From positions 1,583,001-1,647,000 of the forward strand of contig OY540813.1 in the NCBI GenBank assembly GCA_961205875.1: a stretch of DNA of 64,000 nucleotides. Direction: 5' to 3'. Positions 24,025-33,739 of this stretch are shown in pieces. Under the pieces are notes generated by a model, which was given only the letters and a program-made list of their open reading frames with translations, was not told the origin of the DNA and made no database searches. The position numbers were made by a program, and so were the translations under genes. The number at the start of each line of letters is the position of its first letter. Positions within the stretch are counted from its first letter, which is position 1. The DNA comes from Sialis fuliginosa (Eukaryota; Arthropoda; Insecta; Megaloptera; Sialidae).

Positions 24025-24160
24025 CTTAATTTATAACAATTGAACAAAATATACTATCTCTTCTAATTTCAACTTCGACAGAACAATTTTATTAATTGTA
24101 TAATATCAAGAAATTAATAATATATAATCAAATTTTCAAACTGACACTATAACCCCAATA
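24025..24160 (-). promoter_or_regulatory. Promoter region and first noncoding exon of gene 8
   Basis: In gene orientation, the shared block at 24126-24160 (TTGGGGTTATAGTGTCAGTT) is followed by GTTCAATTG with probable start A at 24041, then AAG|GTAAGC at 24023-24025. The TATA box is not clear. The block-to-start distance is similar to genes 7 and 10. Confidence 0.55.
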
Positions 24161-24580
24161 TTATAAACAAAAATAATAAAATAAATTTTATATAAATGTA
24201 TACATTTATTTCCCCACTACTGACAGAGCTGTACTTATGAACAAGCGCTGGGGGCCACTGGGGGCCTTACGTAACAAAATAAGAATAATTTATGATAAGT
24301 TGATCTAAATTCTAAAATAAATGCATAGATAATATCACAGAATTAATACCCAGTTGAAAGTGCTTGTTGATTAACAAATTTTGTTCTCTCCTTTATAATT
24401 CCATTTCAAAATCATCAAAATCGTGACATTGTTTATAATTTATTTAATTTTATTAATAATTTTTTTCATTACAATAATTAATATAGTGCTTAAATTTTAG
24501 TAATTTGTTTAATACAATAGTATTTATAAAATTCATTAATCGTAAAAAAATGTAAAAATGTATGTGTTGCTATGGAAACA

Positions 24581-24633
24581 CTTTTGCGCACGCCGTACGT
24601 AAAAAAACCTTTTACGTACGGCGTGCGCAAAAG
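24581..24633. repeat. Perfect hairpin, 24-bp arms and 5-nt loop
   Basis: The arm runs CTTTTGCGCACGCCGTACGT then AAAA, and its exact inverse ends at 24633. The matching 3' flank of gene 8 near 23160 lacks the core, so it was inserted or expanded after the locus duplication. Its GC-rich core stands out from the AT-rich surroundings. Confidence 0.85.
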
Positions 24634-24716
24634 TATTAACTATTTTACATACTGAAATGTCAATGAAAAAGCCTACTTTTTTACACGGTTGTAGAAAAAG
24701 TATTTTATGTTTTTTA

Positions 24717-24876
24717 TTATTGTACATGTCTACAACGTCCATGAACTAAAGTTTTTCCATGTTTACAACGGTTCAATCTTGGAGCTCGAACTAAATGTTT
24801 ATGAAATCTACCTGCTTTACTTGATTTTTTTAGTTCACTTCGATTCTTTAAATTGCTTAGATCATTTTCTGGCAAT
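24717..24876 (-). pseudogene. Truncated duplicate of gene 8 (array copy 9)
   Basis: The mature-peptide part is intact: SELKKSSKAGRFHKHLVRAP, then C-x10-C as CKHGKTLVHGRC and RHVQ before TAA. It has a single unit rather than the duplicated one of gene 8. The frame then runs into copied upstream promoter DNA at about 24872, with no signal peptide and no in-frame ATG in that stretch. Its closest match is the internal unit of gene 8. Transcription as part of another exon cannot be excluded, but a normal secreted product is not supported. Confidence 0.75.
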
Positions 24877-24905
24877 TGTATAATATCAAGAAATTTATAA
24901 AATAT

Positions 24906-24942
24906 AATCAAATTTTCAAACTGACACTATAACCCCAATATC
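24906..24942 (-). promoter_or_regulatory. Duplicated shared upstream block, now joined to pseudogene copy 9
   Basis: It is nearly identical to the gene 8 block at 24126-24160 (AAACTGACACTATAACCCCA on the plus strand) but without a core promoter downstream. Confidence 0.5.
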
Positions 24943-25235
24943 GTAAACAAAAATAATAAAATAAATTTTATATAAAAATACACATTTATTTCCCCACTAC
25001 TGACAGAGCTGTACTTATGAACAAGCGCTGGGGGCCACTGGGGGCCTTACGTAACAAAATAAGAATAATTTATGATAAGTTGATCTAAATTCTAAAATAA
25101 ATCCATAGATAATATCACAGAATTAATACCCAGTTGAAAGTGCTTGTTAATCAACAAATTTTGTTCTCTCCTTTATAATACCGGACATTTAGTAGAAATG
25201 ATATAATATATACTTATGTATATAGTTACAAAAAC

Positions 25236-25783
25236 AGGTACTGGCACCAGTTATGGCCGCTATAAGAGCAAGATTTATTGTTTTTGTGATTGACGGGCTT
25301 CTTTTTTGTAATTTTCATCAACTCATGTTACTAATAAAACAAGTAACTCTTTATTTAATCAATTTAGTTACCAATAGTTTGTTTTTTTAAATTATAGCCT
25401 TTTATTTTGTTTATGTTTTTTCTGGATAAAATAAAACCAGTAATGAGTACGCAGTGATGGACACTTGCTAATGATTACAAAATGATAAGTACTACGACAC
25501 AAAATATATAAAAGAAAGTATCGTCAAATTTGAAACAATGTAAAGCAATTGCTATGATAATATAATAATTAATAAATAAATTATACTAATAATTAGTGTA
25601 AATGTCCACCATTTTGACACCTATTGGCCGATTGTCATCAAACCATAAGACAGTTAGAATGTATATATGTATGTAAATTAACATTCAGAAGTAGTAGTAA
25701 TCAAATATCAACAAATATTCAGTACATTTAATTTAAAAATAGCCATTACTGGGGTCTTATCCAAGACTGGTTCCAGTACCTTA
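25236..25783 (+). mobile_element. M1 MITE, full-length-like copy
   Basis: The left end is GGTACTGGCACCAGTTATGG and the right end CCAAGACTGGTTCCAGTACC. The interior landmarks are all present and there is no coding capacity. Confidence 0.85.
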
Positions 25784-25918
25784 TATTGTTATTATATGAT
25801 AATATAAACAGTAATAATATATATACATACATTATGTTACCTATATTTTTACTTTTTAATTTTATTTTATTTCCATATACTATGATACATGTTTTTAAAA
25901 TAGTTTTAATTATTCAAA

Positions 25919-26245
25919 TTAAAATGCAATTCTACAGCGCCCTTTGGCATCCCTCGCCTGTCCTTCTTTACAATTTATCAGAGGTGCATTAATAAAACTA
26001 TGCATTATTTCAGGTTCTTTTTTAATAACGACATACTTCGGTGGCTCAATATATATAAGACGTGGTAGTGGCTGAACTGTATTTGGGGATGGCTCAATAT
26101 ATTCAATTCGGGGTGGTGGTAGAACTGTATAGTTAAGTACAAGTTTATCAATTGGAAGATGATTATTTTCTTGCTGGGCCTCGTTTTTAGGTACAAATAT
26201 CAGCGTAACGTACAAAATTGTAAATATTAAAAACGAAAACCGCAT
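25919..26245 (-). CDS. Secapin-like peptide 10 with a Pro-rich repeated spacer
   Basis: 108 residues in one coding exon. The leader MRFSFLIFTILYVTLIFVPK is near-identical to genes 7 and 11, with cleavage near NEAQQ. The spacer holds two related Pro-rich units, PPPRIEYIEPSPNTV and PLPRLIYIEPPKYVV. The end has FINAPLIN and C-x11-C as CKEGQARDAKGRC, then RIAF. An acceptor (TTTCAG|ACACATC, exon from 26255) precedes the ATG, and the promoter and 5' exon lie near 26.6 kb. The longer two-unit spacer is specific to this copy. Confidence 0.77.
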   Translation of the reverse strand: MRFSFLIFTILYVTLIFVPKNEAQQENNHLPIDKLVLNYTVLPPPRIEYIEPSPNTVQPLPRLIYIEPPKYVVIKKEPEIMHSFINAPLINCKEGQARDAKGRCRIAF

Positions 26246-26297
26246 TTTGATGTGTCTGAAACAATAAAAATTACACTTATTTCTGGTTATATCTATA

Positions 26298-26550
26298 CAG
26301 TGTATTCCAAGTTGATTAATTAAGACATAGGAAATTTAACATGGGAGCAATTAGAAATGTTGTAGTAACCTTTGGTGAAATTTAACGATGTGTGATTGGT
26401 GCATTTTGAAATGCCGCCACATAATTTAATAAAATAGTAATTAGTATTTTGTTTCCAAATTTATATCTGCCAAAGAATATTATTATAATTTTATCTAGTA
26501 TGCTTACTTTAATTTCATTATTGTATTTTTTTAATAATATTATTTATTAA
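26298..26550 (+). mobile_element. Second MITE family (M2), copy 1
   Basis: It begins CAGTGTATTCCAAGTTGATT and contains TTTAACGATGTGTGATTGGT. It lies in the 5'UTR intron inferred for gene 10. Other copies: 36836-37172, 47137-47414 and 63740 to the window end. Confidence 0.75.
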
Positions 26551-26561
26551 TGTAATATACT

Positions 26562-26728
26562 TACTTACTTACTTAACTTTCTTATAATAACTGAACAAAA
26601 TTCGCTTTCCCACTATTTAAATGTAAACCTTCATAAGTTGTATATGATTAAATAATAATTTTATTCTGAAAAATTCCTTATTAGAAAAATAATCAAAACT
26701 TTAGACTGGCACTATAACCTCAAGATTA
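26562..26728 (-). promoter_or_regulatory. Core promoter, first noncoding exon and shared upstream block of gene 10
   Basis: In gene orientation: the block at 26691-26728 (AATCTTGAGGTTATAGTGCC), TTTAAATA about 30 nt before the initiator GTTCAGTT (probable start A at 26592), then a short exon and several overlapping GTAAG donors at 26561-26574. The initiator matches the arthropod TCAGT type. It is the clearest promoter in the array. Confidence 0.62.
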
Positions 26729-27061
26729 TAAATAAAACTAAGAGGGGGGGGGGGGGGGAGTCATAAAAGATTTTGAGGGGAAATAATCTATGTACAGAAT
26801 AGATTATAAAGTCGAGCTAACAAAATTTATTAATTAACAAGAACATTCAAATGTGGTATCAAACCTATATGACAGTTCCCTTGAAGTTTCATGAAGTATT
26901 TGACAAGTTTCTCGCACGGGCAGTAAGTAAACATCAATGGTATTAAACCAGTGGTGATATTATGAAAATTATCAGAGTTGCCAACTTTGTTACAATAAGT
27001 TGAAATATATTTTTTTTAAATCCATAGATAATATCACAGAATTAATACCCCAATGAAAGTC

Positions 27062-27104
27062 CTTGTATATGGGGTAATATCCAAGACTGGTGCCAGTACC
27101 TTAT
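27062..27104 (+). mobile_element. M1 MITE terminal repeat remnant
   Basis: Isolated right terminus: ATATCCAAGACTGGTGCCAG then TACC. Confidence 0.6.
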
Positions 27105-27214
27105 ATATAAGTATGTATGAAAGGAAGGATATATAGGTATAGACATATACAGAAATATGTATTTGTTTATTTAAAAAACTGGATATCATGTTTCATGATA
27201 GGTATACATACTTT

Positions 27215-27421
27215 TTAAGTATTATAATATATTTCTCTACATTTCCCATGTAAATATCTCTGTCCTATTTTACATCGCAATGGTGGCCGAATGTAACAAC
27301 CAATAGTTTCATGTTTTTCAGATGGTTCTTCATTTAAATCATTTTCTTGCTGTGCCTCGCTTTTACGTACAAATATCAACATAGCGTACAATATTGTAAA
27401 GATTAAAAAAACTAACCTCAT
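27215..27421 (-). CDS. Secapin-like two-Cys secreted peptide 11
   Basis: 68 residues. The start at 27421 is chosen because the conserved leader MRLVFLIFTILYAMLIFV begins there; upstream codons are intronic, with an acceptor (TTCCAG) at 27442. The spacer is acidic. The end has GCYIRPPLR, then C-x10-C as CKIGQRYLHGKC and REIYYNT. A third cysteine sits four residues before IRPP, which is unusual. A hairpin MITE at 27492-27662 lies in the 5'UTR intron, and the donor is GTAAGT at 27747-27748. Confidence 0.75.
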   Translation of the reverse strand: MRLVFLIFTILYAMLIFVRKSEAQQENDLNEEPSEKHETIGCYIRPPLRCKIGQRYLHGKCREIYYNT

Positions 27422-27491
27422 TTTTTTTTTTTTTAGTACGTCTGGAACAGTAATAATTAATTTAGCTATCAAAATTTGATAGCTCTTACAA

Positions 27492-27662
27492 ACACAGGGT
27501 ATCAAACTTATATGACAGTTCTCTTGAAGTTTTTGACAGACAATTGGTTTTTAATGTTTTTATTTAAAGTTAGTAAATAGACTTTACATACCTTTGTTTT
27601 TAGATACTTACTATCTGTCAAAAACTTCAAGAGAACTGTCATATAAATTTGGTACCCTGTTT
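27492..27662. mobile_element. Hairpin MITE in the 5'UTR intron of gene 11
   Basis: The arm has ACAGGGTATCAAACTTATAT and ACAGTTCTCTTGAAGTTTTT, repeated inverted up to GGTACCCTGT at 27660. A fragment occurs at about 26858-26895. Confidence 0.75.
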
Positions 27663-27836
27663 GAAAGTGCTTGCAAATATTTGTAAGCTATATTGTTAAT
27701 ACCAGACATAAGATTACTTAATATGTGTTATAAAAATTAAATACTTACTATTTTTTATTTAAAATTTAATATATCTATCTCTTCAAAGTTCTTTCACAAT
27801 ACATAATTTACTTTAAATAACGCAGTTAAGGAATAT

Positions 27837-27871
27837 AATCAAATTTTTTGATTGACATTCTAACCTAAGAT
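27837..27871 (-). promoter_or_regulatory. Shared upstream block, gene 11
   Basis: The plus strand reads AATCAAATTTTTTGATTGAC then ATTCTAACCTAAGA, matching the order AATCAAA...TGRCA...TAACCT of genes 7, 8 and 10. It lies about 90 bp upstream of the inferred donor. Confidence 0.5.
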
Positions 27872-28432
27872 AGTATATATGCGTATTGTGTATATAAAAG
27901 CAGGGACGTGGAAAATTAAATTAATTTTTCGTTAAATCATTTTATTTTTGTTCATACGTACGGTTTCATACAATGAAACTTTTTTTTTATTATAAAATAC
28001 AAAATTTTCGCGTTTTTCTTTTAAATCAAATTCATTTTTACACAAGGGTCTTAGGCTTTTTACAATAAAAGTTCAATCAAAATCGGTTCAGTCGTTTTTG
28101 TTGGAACAAATATTTAATAAAAAATTTAAAAACTGTCAAAATTTATTATTTTTCCTGTAAAATAAAGTATTAACGTACTTAATTGGTTACATAAAAATAG
28201 TGCATAAAAAAATGGAGCAACAGAAATTGTTCAATTAGGTTGTTTTTTTTAAATCTTCACCCTTTTTTCTAAATTTTTTCAATAAAAACTGTATTTTTTT
28301 ATTGATCAGTATATTTTTTACTTAAAGCACAACATATTGTTTATTAATAATATACAACTGCTCAAACAATAATGTATATTGTATAGTCTATATATACCTA
28401 TATCTAAAAATTCAAAAGAAATGAAATAAAGT

Positions 28433-28940
28433 AAGTACTGGCACCAGTTATGGCCGCTATAAGAGTTTACTGTTTTTGTGATTGACGGGCTTTTTTTATT
28501 TAATCAATTTAATTTCCAAAGTCCGCAAATATAATTTGTTTTTTAGATTATAGCATTTTATTTTGTTCATATTTTTTCTCCAGTAATGGATAAAGTAAAA
28601 CCAGTAATGAGTACGCAGTGATGGACACTTGTTAATGATTACAAAATAAGTACTATGACACAAAAGATATAAAAGAAAGAATCATCAAATTTGAAACAAT
28701 GTAAAGCAGTTGCTATGATAATATAATAATTAATAAATAAATTATACTAATAATTAGTTTAAATGTCCACCATTTTAACACCTATTGGCCGATTGTCATC
28801 AAATCACGCTGTAAGATAGTTAAATGTATATAGATTAATATTCAGAAATGGTAGTAATCAAATATCAACAAATATTTCTAATTCGGTACATTATATTAAA
28901 AAATAACGAAAATATCCAAGACTGGTGCCAGTATCTTATA
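28433..28940 (+). mobile_element. M1 MITE, full-length-like copy
   Basis: The left end is GTACTGGCACCAGTTATGGC and the right end CCAAGACTGGTGCCAGTATC. The interior has AATGTCCACCATTTTAACAC. Confidence 0.82.
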
Positions 28941-29579
28941 TTGATATTAAAAATATTGAAATTAACCCTAACTTATGATTTTTTGTATTATATACATATA
29001 ATTACATCTTAATAATACACAAGCTGTCCTGGAAGTCAGGTCCGATAGGGAAAAATTAATAAAAATACAAAATAGTCCAAAAATTTCTTTTACATAATCT
29101 ACTTAAATGAGCCGTGACTTACGGAACACCTGTATTATACAGGTATCATACCCCAAGGTTACGAACAACTTTCATATACAGATGAATGCCGTAACTTGAA
29201 AATATCCGCTAGTTGAAGCAACTGTGATTGATATTGTACGTATATACGAAGCGAAGTATGCTGCAGAGCCGTAACTCGAGATATGCATGTACTTCCTCTT
29301 TTCCGAAATAATAGCCAAATTTTATATTTGACAGGGGGAGGGGATCATTGATAATTTCAATTCGAGTTTTTGAAAAAAAAATGTTTTAATTTTTTTTTTA
29401 AATTGTTTTACTATTTCGGAAGAGAAGGAGTAACTTTATTTTGAAATATTCGAAATAATAAAATATATTTTCAATGTTTTCCTTATTCTTTACTGTAATC
29501 AGAATCTGAAAAAATAATATTATAAATTACTTTCAAAATACCTGAGTACTAGGGTAAAACTTATTATATAAAATAAGCA

Positions 29580-29715
29580 AGGGGGTGAGTTCAAAAACTA
29601 CTTCGTTCCATTTTTAAAAATAATCGAGATGAAAGAAATTTTGACATTCTTTCAAAATCCACTGCATCTCGATTATTTTTTAAAATGGAACGAACGAGTT
29701 TTGGAACTCACCTCC
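29580..29715. repeat. Hairpin, inverted repeat of ~60-bp arms
   Basis: GGTGAGTTC...CGTTCCATTTTTAAAAATAA is repeated inverted as TTATTTTTTAAAATGGAACG...GAACTCACC, around a short centre. Confidence 0.75.
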
Positions 29716-30429
29716 TCAATCTAAACGATGAAGATTTTGATGGTTATAACCTTAGACAAAAAAAGATAAAGGACAAATAACACATTACCTTGCGTTGTTA
29801 CCATATCGCTCCACGAGTCATTGGCGTATCATTAATATTTTAAAATAAATATCAATTGTTTATAAAATTAATTAATAATAAATGTTTTATATTGTCTTTA
29901 AAAATATTTCAGTGATAATTGATTAACAGAGAAATGTCTATTTGAAACTATCATATCTCATACATACTAAATTCAATTGTAATTTAAAGCATATTTGTAT
30001 ATTATAAATTCTCAACTGAATCTTCTAAGATAATATATGTACATGGAAATGACGATTGTGACATTTAAGAAAATATGGCCGCCGTAAAATTGGTTGTGAT
30101 GTATCCATAGTATTTCCTAATCTAAGGTTATAATAGAAACTTCAAAAAAAGTTCAACTCAAATATAATACAAGGTATCTCAGACTTAATTTTGTAAAAAA
30201 AATATTATATCTGTCATAAAAAACCAGAAAAAAATGGCATTTAAGTTAATACACTTTTAGGGTTTCAAAGAAACCCTATTAATTTCACTTTGTCATCCAT
30301 CCGTCATTCATTCAAAGCAAAGTATATCGTAAACTATATACGCTAGAAACTTTAAAAAAAATACTGAACTTGTAAAAAAATATTCTTTTGAAACTGAGAT
30401 TCGAAATTTAAAAAAATATAATTATTTAT

Positions 30430-30639
30430 TTACATAATACTCCGGCAACGTCCGTGGACATAAACTTTCCCGTGTCTGCAATTTCTAGGTGCTTGAATTA
30501 TAGCTGTTTTCTTCACCCCCATTGCTACCGGAATTTCAAATGCTTTACTTAAGTTATTTTTTTGTTGGGCATCGGTTTTAAGCGCAAATATAAGCAACAT
30601 GTAAGACAGTATCGTCAAAATAAATAACGCCAACCGCAT
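30430..30639 (-). CDS. Secapin-like two-Cys secreted peptide 12
   Basis: 69 residues in one coding exon. The leader MRLALFILTILSYMLLIF matches the 21-27 kb group, with cleavage near TDAQQ. The spacer leads to AIIQAPRN, then C-x10-C as CRHGKVYVHGRC and RSIM. The basic, short tail and I-I-x-A-P lead-in are close to the family consensus. The ATG follows an acceptor (TTTCAG|GTAAT, exon from 30655). An M1 MITE occupies most of the 5'UTR intron, about 18 bp upstream of that acceptor. The shared upstream block is at 31396-31417. Confidence 0.78.
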   Translation of the reverse strand: MRLALFILTILSYMLLIFALKTDAQQKNNLSKAFEIPVAMGVKKTAIIQAPRNCRHGKVYVHGRCRSIM

Positions 30640-30672
30640 TTTGATAGTATATTACCTGAAACAATATTTAAT

Positions 30673-31185
30673 TAAGGTACTGGTACCAATTATGGCCGCT
30701 ATAAGAGTAAGGTTTACTGTTTTTGTGATTGACGGGTTTCTTTTTTGTAATTCTCATGAACTCATGTTACTAATAAAACAAGTAACTCTTTATTTAGTCA
30801 TTTTAATTACCAAAATCCGCAAATATAGTTTATGTTTTTTCTCCAGTAATGGATAAAGTAAAACCAGTAATGAGCACGCAGTGATGGACACTTGCTAATG
30901 ATAAGTACTACGACACAAAAGATATAAAAGAAAGAATCGTCAAATTTGAAACAATGTAAAGCAGTTTCTGATAATATAATAATTATACTAATAATTAGTT
31001 TAAATGTCCACCATTTTGACACCTATTGGCCTCATGTCATCAAATCACGCTGTAAGACAGTTAAATGTATATAGATTAATATTCAGAAATGGTAGTAATC
31101 AAATATCAACAAATATTTCTAATTCAGTACATTTAATTTAAAAATTGCCATTACTGGGGTAATATCCAAGACTGGTGCCAGTATT
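30673..31185 (+). mobile_element. M1 MITE inserted in the 5'UTR intron of gene 12
   Basis: The left end is AAGGTACTGGTACCAATTAT and the right end CCAAGACTGGTGCCAGTATT. It lies between the inferred acceptor at 30656-30657 and donors near 31259-31264. Confidence 0.8.
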
Positions 31186-31395
31186 TATTTTTAAATGAGT
31201 TGATATATTTAAAGAAATATATATTTTTGAATTCAATATTATAAAAATTATTGTTTTTACTTACTTTAATGTGCTTTAATATAAGTATGTATTTTTTCCG
31301 ATCACAAATCAATTTTCTTAATATTATTGATTGACTGAAATTGGCAATGTCCATACAAAGGATTGAATAACAACGCAGTTATTTAATTCATATAT

Positions 31396-31417
31396 AGATT
31401 GACACTTAACCTCAACA
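31396..31417 (-). promoter_or_regulatory. Shared upstream block, gene 12
   Basis: GATTGACACTTAACCTCAAC on the plus strand matches the TGRCA-CT-TAACCTCA core of genes 7 and 10. Confidence 0.45.
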
Positions 31418-31439
31418 GTTGAGATAAAGGCAGTGACGT

Positions 31440-33227
31440 AGTTAATTCAAATTAATTATTTATGACTTATGACAAATATCGACTAATACATATGTCTCTG
31501 TTTGTTAATTTTTCACGGCTGAACCGCTTAACCGATTTTGATGAAATTTGGTAGGGAGATAGCTTACATCCTGAGGAAGGACATAGGTTACTTTGTTTTC
31601 CGAAAAATTGATTAGATTTTTAAAAAAAATACACTAGTATACAATAAATTAGAAAAGTTAAATTTTCTGTTTTTTTTTTGTTTTTTTTTTTTGTGTCAGA
31701 ATTAACATATACTTTTATTTAAGGATAATACAGACTAAGAATTAAAACAAAAGATAATTTTTATCCTTATTTTAATTGTAAGAGCGATTTGGTATATAAA
31801 ACCGATAAATGTCAAAATATCTACATTACACTAATTTTTTTTTTACTATTTCATAATAAATATATTATATTCTCTATATATAAAATGCATACTAATATGA
31901 AACTTAATTGGGCCTGACTAGATGGGCAATATAAAAAAAATCAAAATCGAAATTAAAGAAGGGGTGGTATCCTTTTTTTTAAATATCTCAAGAACGACGC
32001 ATTTTACGTGAAAATTTTTAAGAATCTTTTTTGTAGATCGTTAAATTTTCTAAAAGAAAAGTAATTATACATTTAATGTAAAACTTTCCCTTTGGAAGAT
32101 ACACTGGTTTTTTTAAAGTATACATAAAAATTTGAAATTACGTTATCGGTGTTTATTTAAATTTTTCGTTATTTTTTACTGTTCAAATATTAAATATTTT
32201 TATCATAATAAAATGGCCTTGAAATTTTTATTATTTATTTCCATATTTTATCAAAATTATCAACATAACCTCTTAAAAATAGAAATAACGTCCCTGAAGT
32301 TTTATTTATTTTATATATTCTTATTTGGGAAATCCCCCATGTTCAATATTTTTAATAATATATATTAATACGTGAACATCGAAAATTGTCATACGTTTTT
32401 TAGTATTTATTATAAATGGAAGTGACTGAAACTTATCATGTGTGTATGTTACCGTTAAGGCAGGTAAAATAAAGTCAACATACACACATGATTCCCCTCT
32501 CGCTGTTTGTTTGTTTCCCTCGCATCGTTCAACAGCATAACAATACTCCTAGCGCCACCAAGCGGCAAAAATAAATAGTTTTGGGTTTCTGTCAAACAAA
32601 GAATGCGTATAGATTTCAATTACAGTGTTTTTATTTGTTATAAAAGCAGGTTAGGTTAGGTAGGAATTGTCACCCATGAAGAAGAAGAAAACAGATTTCT
32701 GTTATGATAGTCGATAAAATAGGTCGCGCTTACTAATATCATATTTCCGTTTTTTTTATCTAATCATTTTTTTTTAATATAAAGCTAACTCCCTGCCAAA
32801 ATTCGTTAAGATCGGTTCAGCGATTGAGCCGTTTAAAGATAACAGACAGACACACTTTCGTATTTAAAATATTAGTTTGGAAGTATGGATAAAAATCTGA
32901 AAGGGGAAAACAATAATAATTTATGTATTATAATTATATATTGATTAGTAATATAAAATTTATTATAAATATTGTAATATTGTCAATTAAAATTAATTAT
33001 TCTACTTATTATACAACAAAATATAAAATTTTAATAACACTGATATTAGCACCATATTTTATGGGGTATATTAAATATAAAATTAAAGCACATATTAGAA
33101 ATATTCTAATTAAATTGGCATTTCTTTTCGCAGAAAATTTTGTATACGATTCAAATTTTTACAGTTTCATGATACATGTATAAGAAAGTCATGTAACGAA
33201 AGTATTATAAATTCTTTTACGTATTAA
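31440..33227. other. Gene-free AT-rich interval
   Basis: It contains a dispersed repeat fragment at about 31478-31600 (CTTAACCGATTTTGATGAAA) and a small inverted pair at 32418-32492 (ATGTGTGTATG / CATACACACAT). Open frames at 32132-32368 and 32923-33183 are AT-driven and not supported. Confidence 0.5.
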
Positions 33228-33510
33228 GAATTTTACAATATTTTTTAAAATATATTCTAATTTTCGGAACACTCTGTAATTTAAGACTTAAAATATAAAA
33301 TTCTTTAAAATATTTTTTTATATATTCTCATTTTCAGAACAACCTGTAATTTATAACTTAAAATATTGTAAAGTTCTTTAAAATATTTTTTTTAATATAT
33401 CTCATTTTCGGAACACCCTGTAATTTATAACTTAAAATATTGTAAAATTCTTTAAAATATTTTTTTAAATATATTCTGATTTTCGGAACACCTTGTAATT
33501 TATAACTTTC
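33228..33510. repeat. Tandem array, four ~75-bp units
   Basis: Each unit has TTCTTTAAAATATTTTTTTA, TTTTCGGAACACCCTGTAAT and TTATAACTTAAAATATTG. The last unit runs into the stop codon of array gene 13. Confidence 0.8.
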
Positions 33511-33712
33511 TCCTGCACCTTCCAAACATGTACACCTCCCCCCTTCTACACCTCAATGGGGCATCGATGATAGCAGCACCTTCTATTTTTTCAGGAAACG
33601 GAAGTTGCTCCGCATTTTTATTACTCTGTATTTTATTTTTCTTACAATAATTTTCACTTACAAGTAAAATTAAAATAGATAATACAATGGTGAATATAAC
33701 TCTAAAATCCAT
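33500..33712 (-). CDS. Secapin-like two-Cys secreted peptide 13
   Basis: 70 residues in one coding exon. The signal peptide (core VIFTIVLSILILLV) is followed by a Lys/Asn spacer, then AAIIDAPLR and C-x10-C as CRRGEVYMFGRC with a RRKL end. I-I-D-A-P matches gene 5 and the secapin shape. The last two codons and stop (AAG TTA TAA) coincide with the edge of the adjacent tandem repeat unit. An acceptor, TTGCAG, lies about 25 bp upstream of the ATG (exon from 33736), with a possible donor (GGTAAGAAC) near 34548. A weaker copy of the shared block is at 34668-34687. Confidence 0.77.
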   Translation of the reverse strand: MDFRVIFTIVLSILILLVSENYCKKNKIQSNKNAEQLPFPEKIEGAAIIDAPLRCRRGEVYMFGRCRRKL

Positions 33713-33739
33713 CTTTGATTTTTTATATGCTATGTACCT

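Larger units (their letters stand above)
24091..25185. repeat. Partial tandem duplication of the gene 8 locus
   Basis: The 5' flank of gene 8 at about 24091-24390 recurs at about 24877-25180, including GCGCTGGGGGCCACTGGGGG. The 3' flank and mature-peptide part of gene 8 recur at about 24465-24876. The join falls at CTGGCAATTG near 24872, where the signal-peptide exon, 5'UTR intron and core promoter of gene 8 are missing. Confidence 0.8.
27880..30425. other. Gene-free interval with MITE and hairpin
   Basis: It contains an M1 MITE at 28433-28940 and a hairpin at 29580-29715 (ATAATCGAGATG arms). The rest is AT-rich with no convincing frame. Confidence 0.55.

Noticed and set aside
24536..24742. 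Minus-strand frame across the perfect hairpin
   Set aside because: It depends on the inserted palindrome and has no match in the paralogous flank of gene 8.
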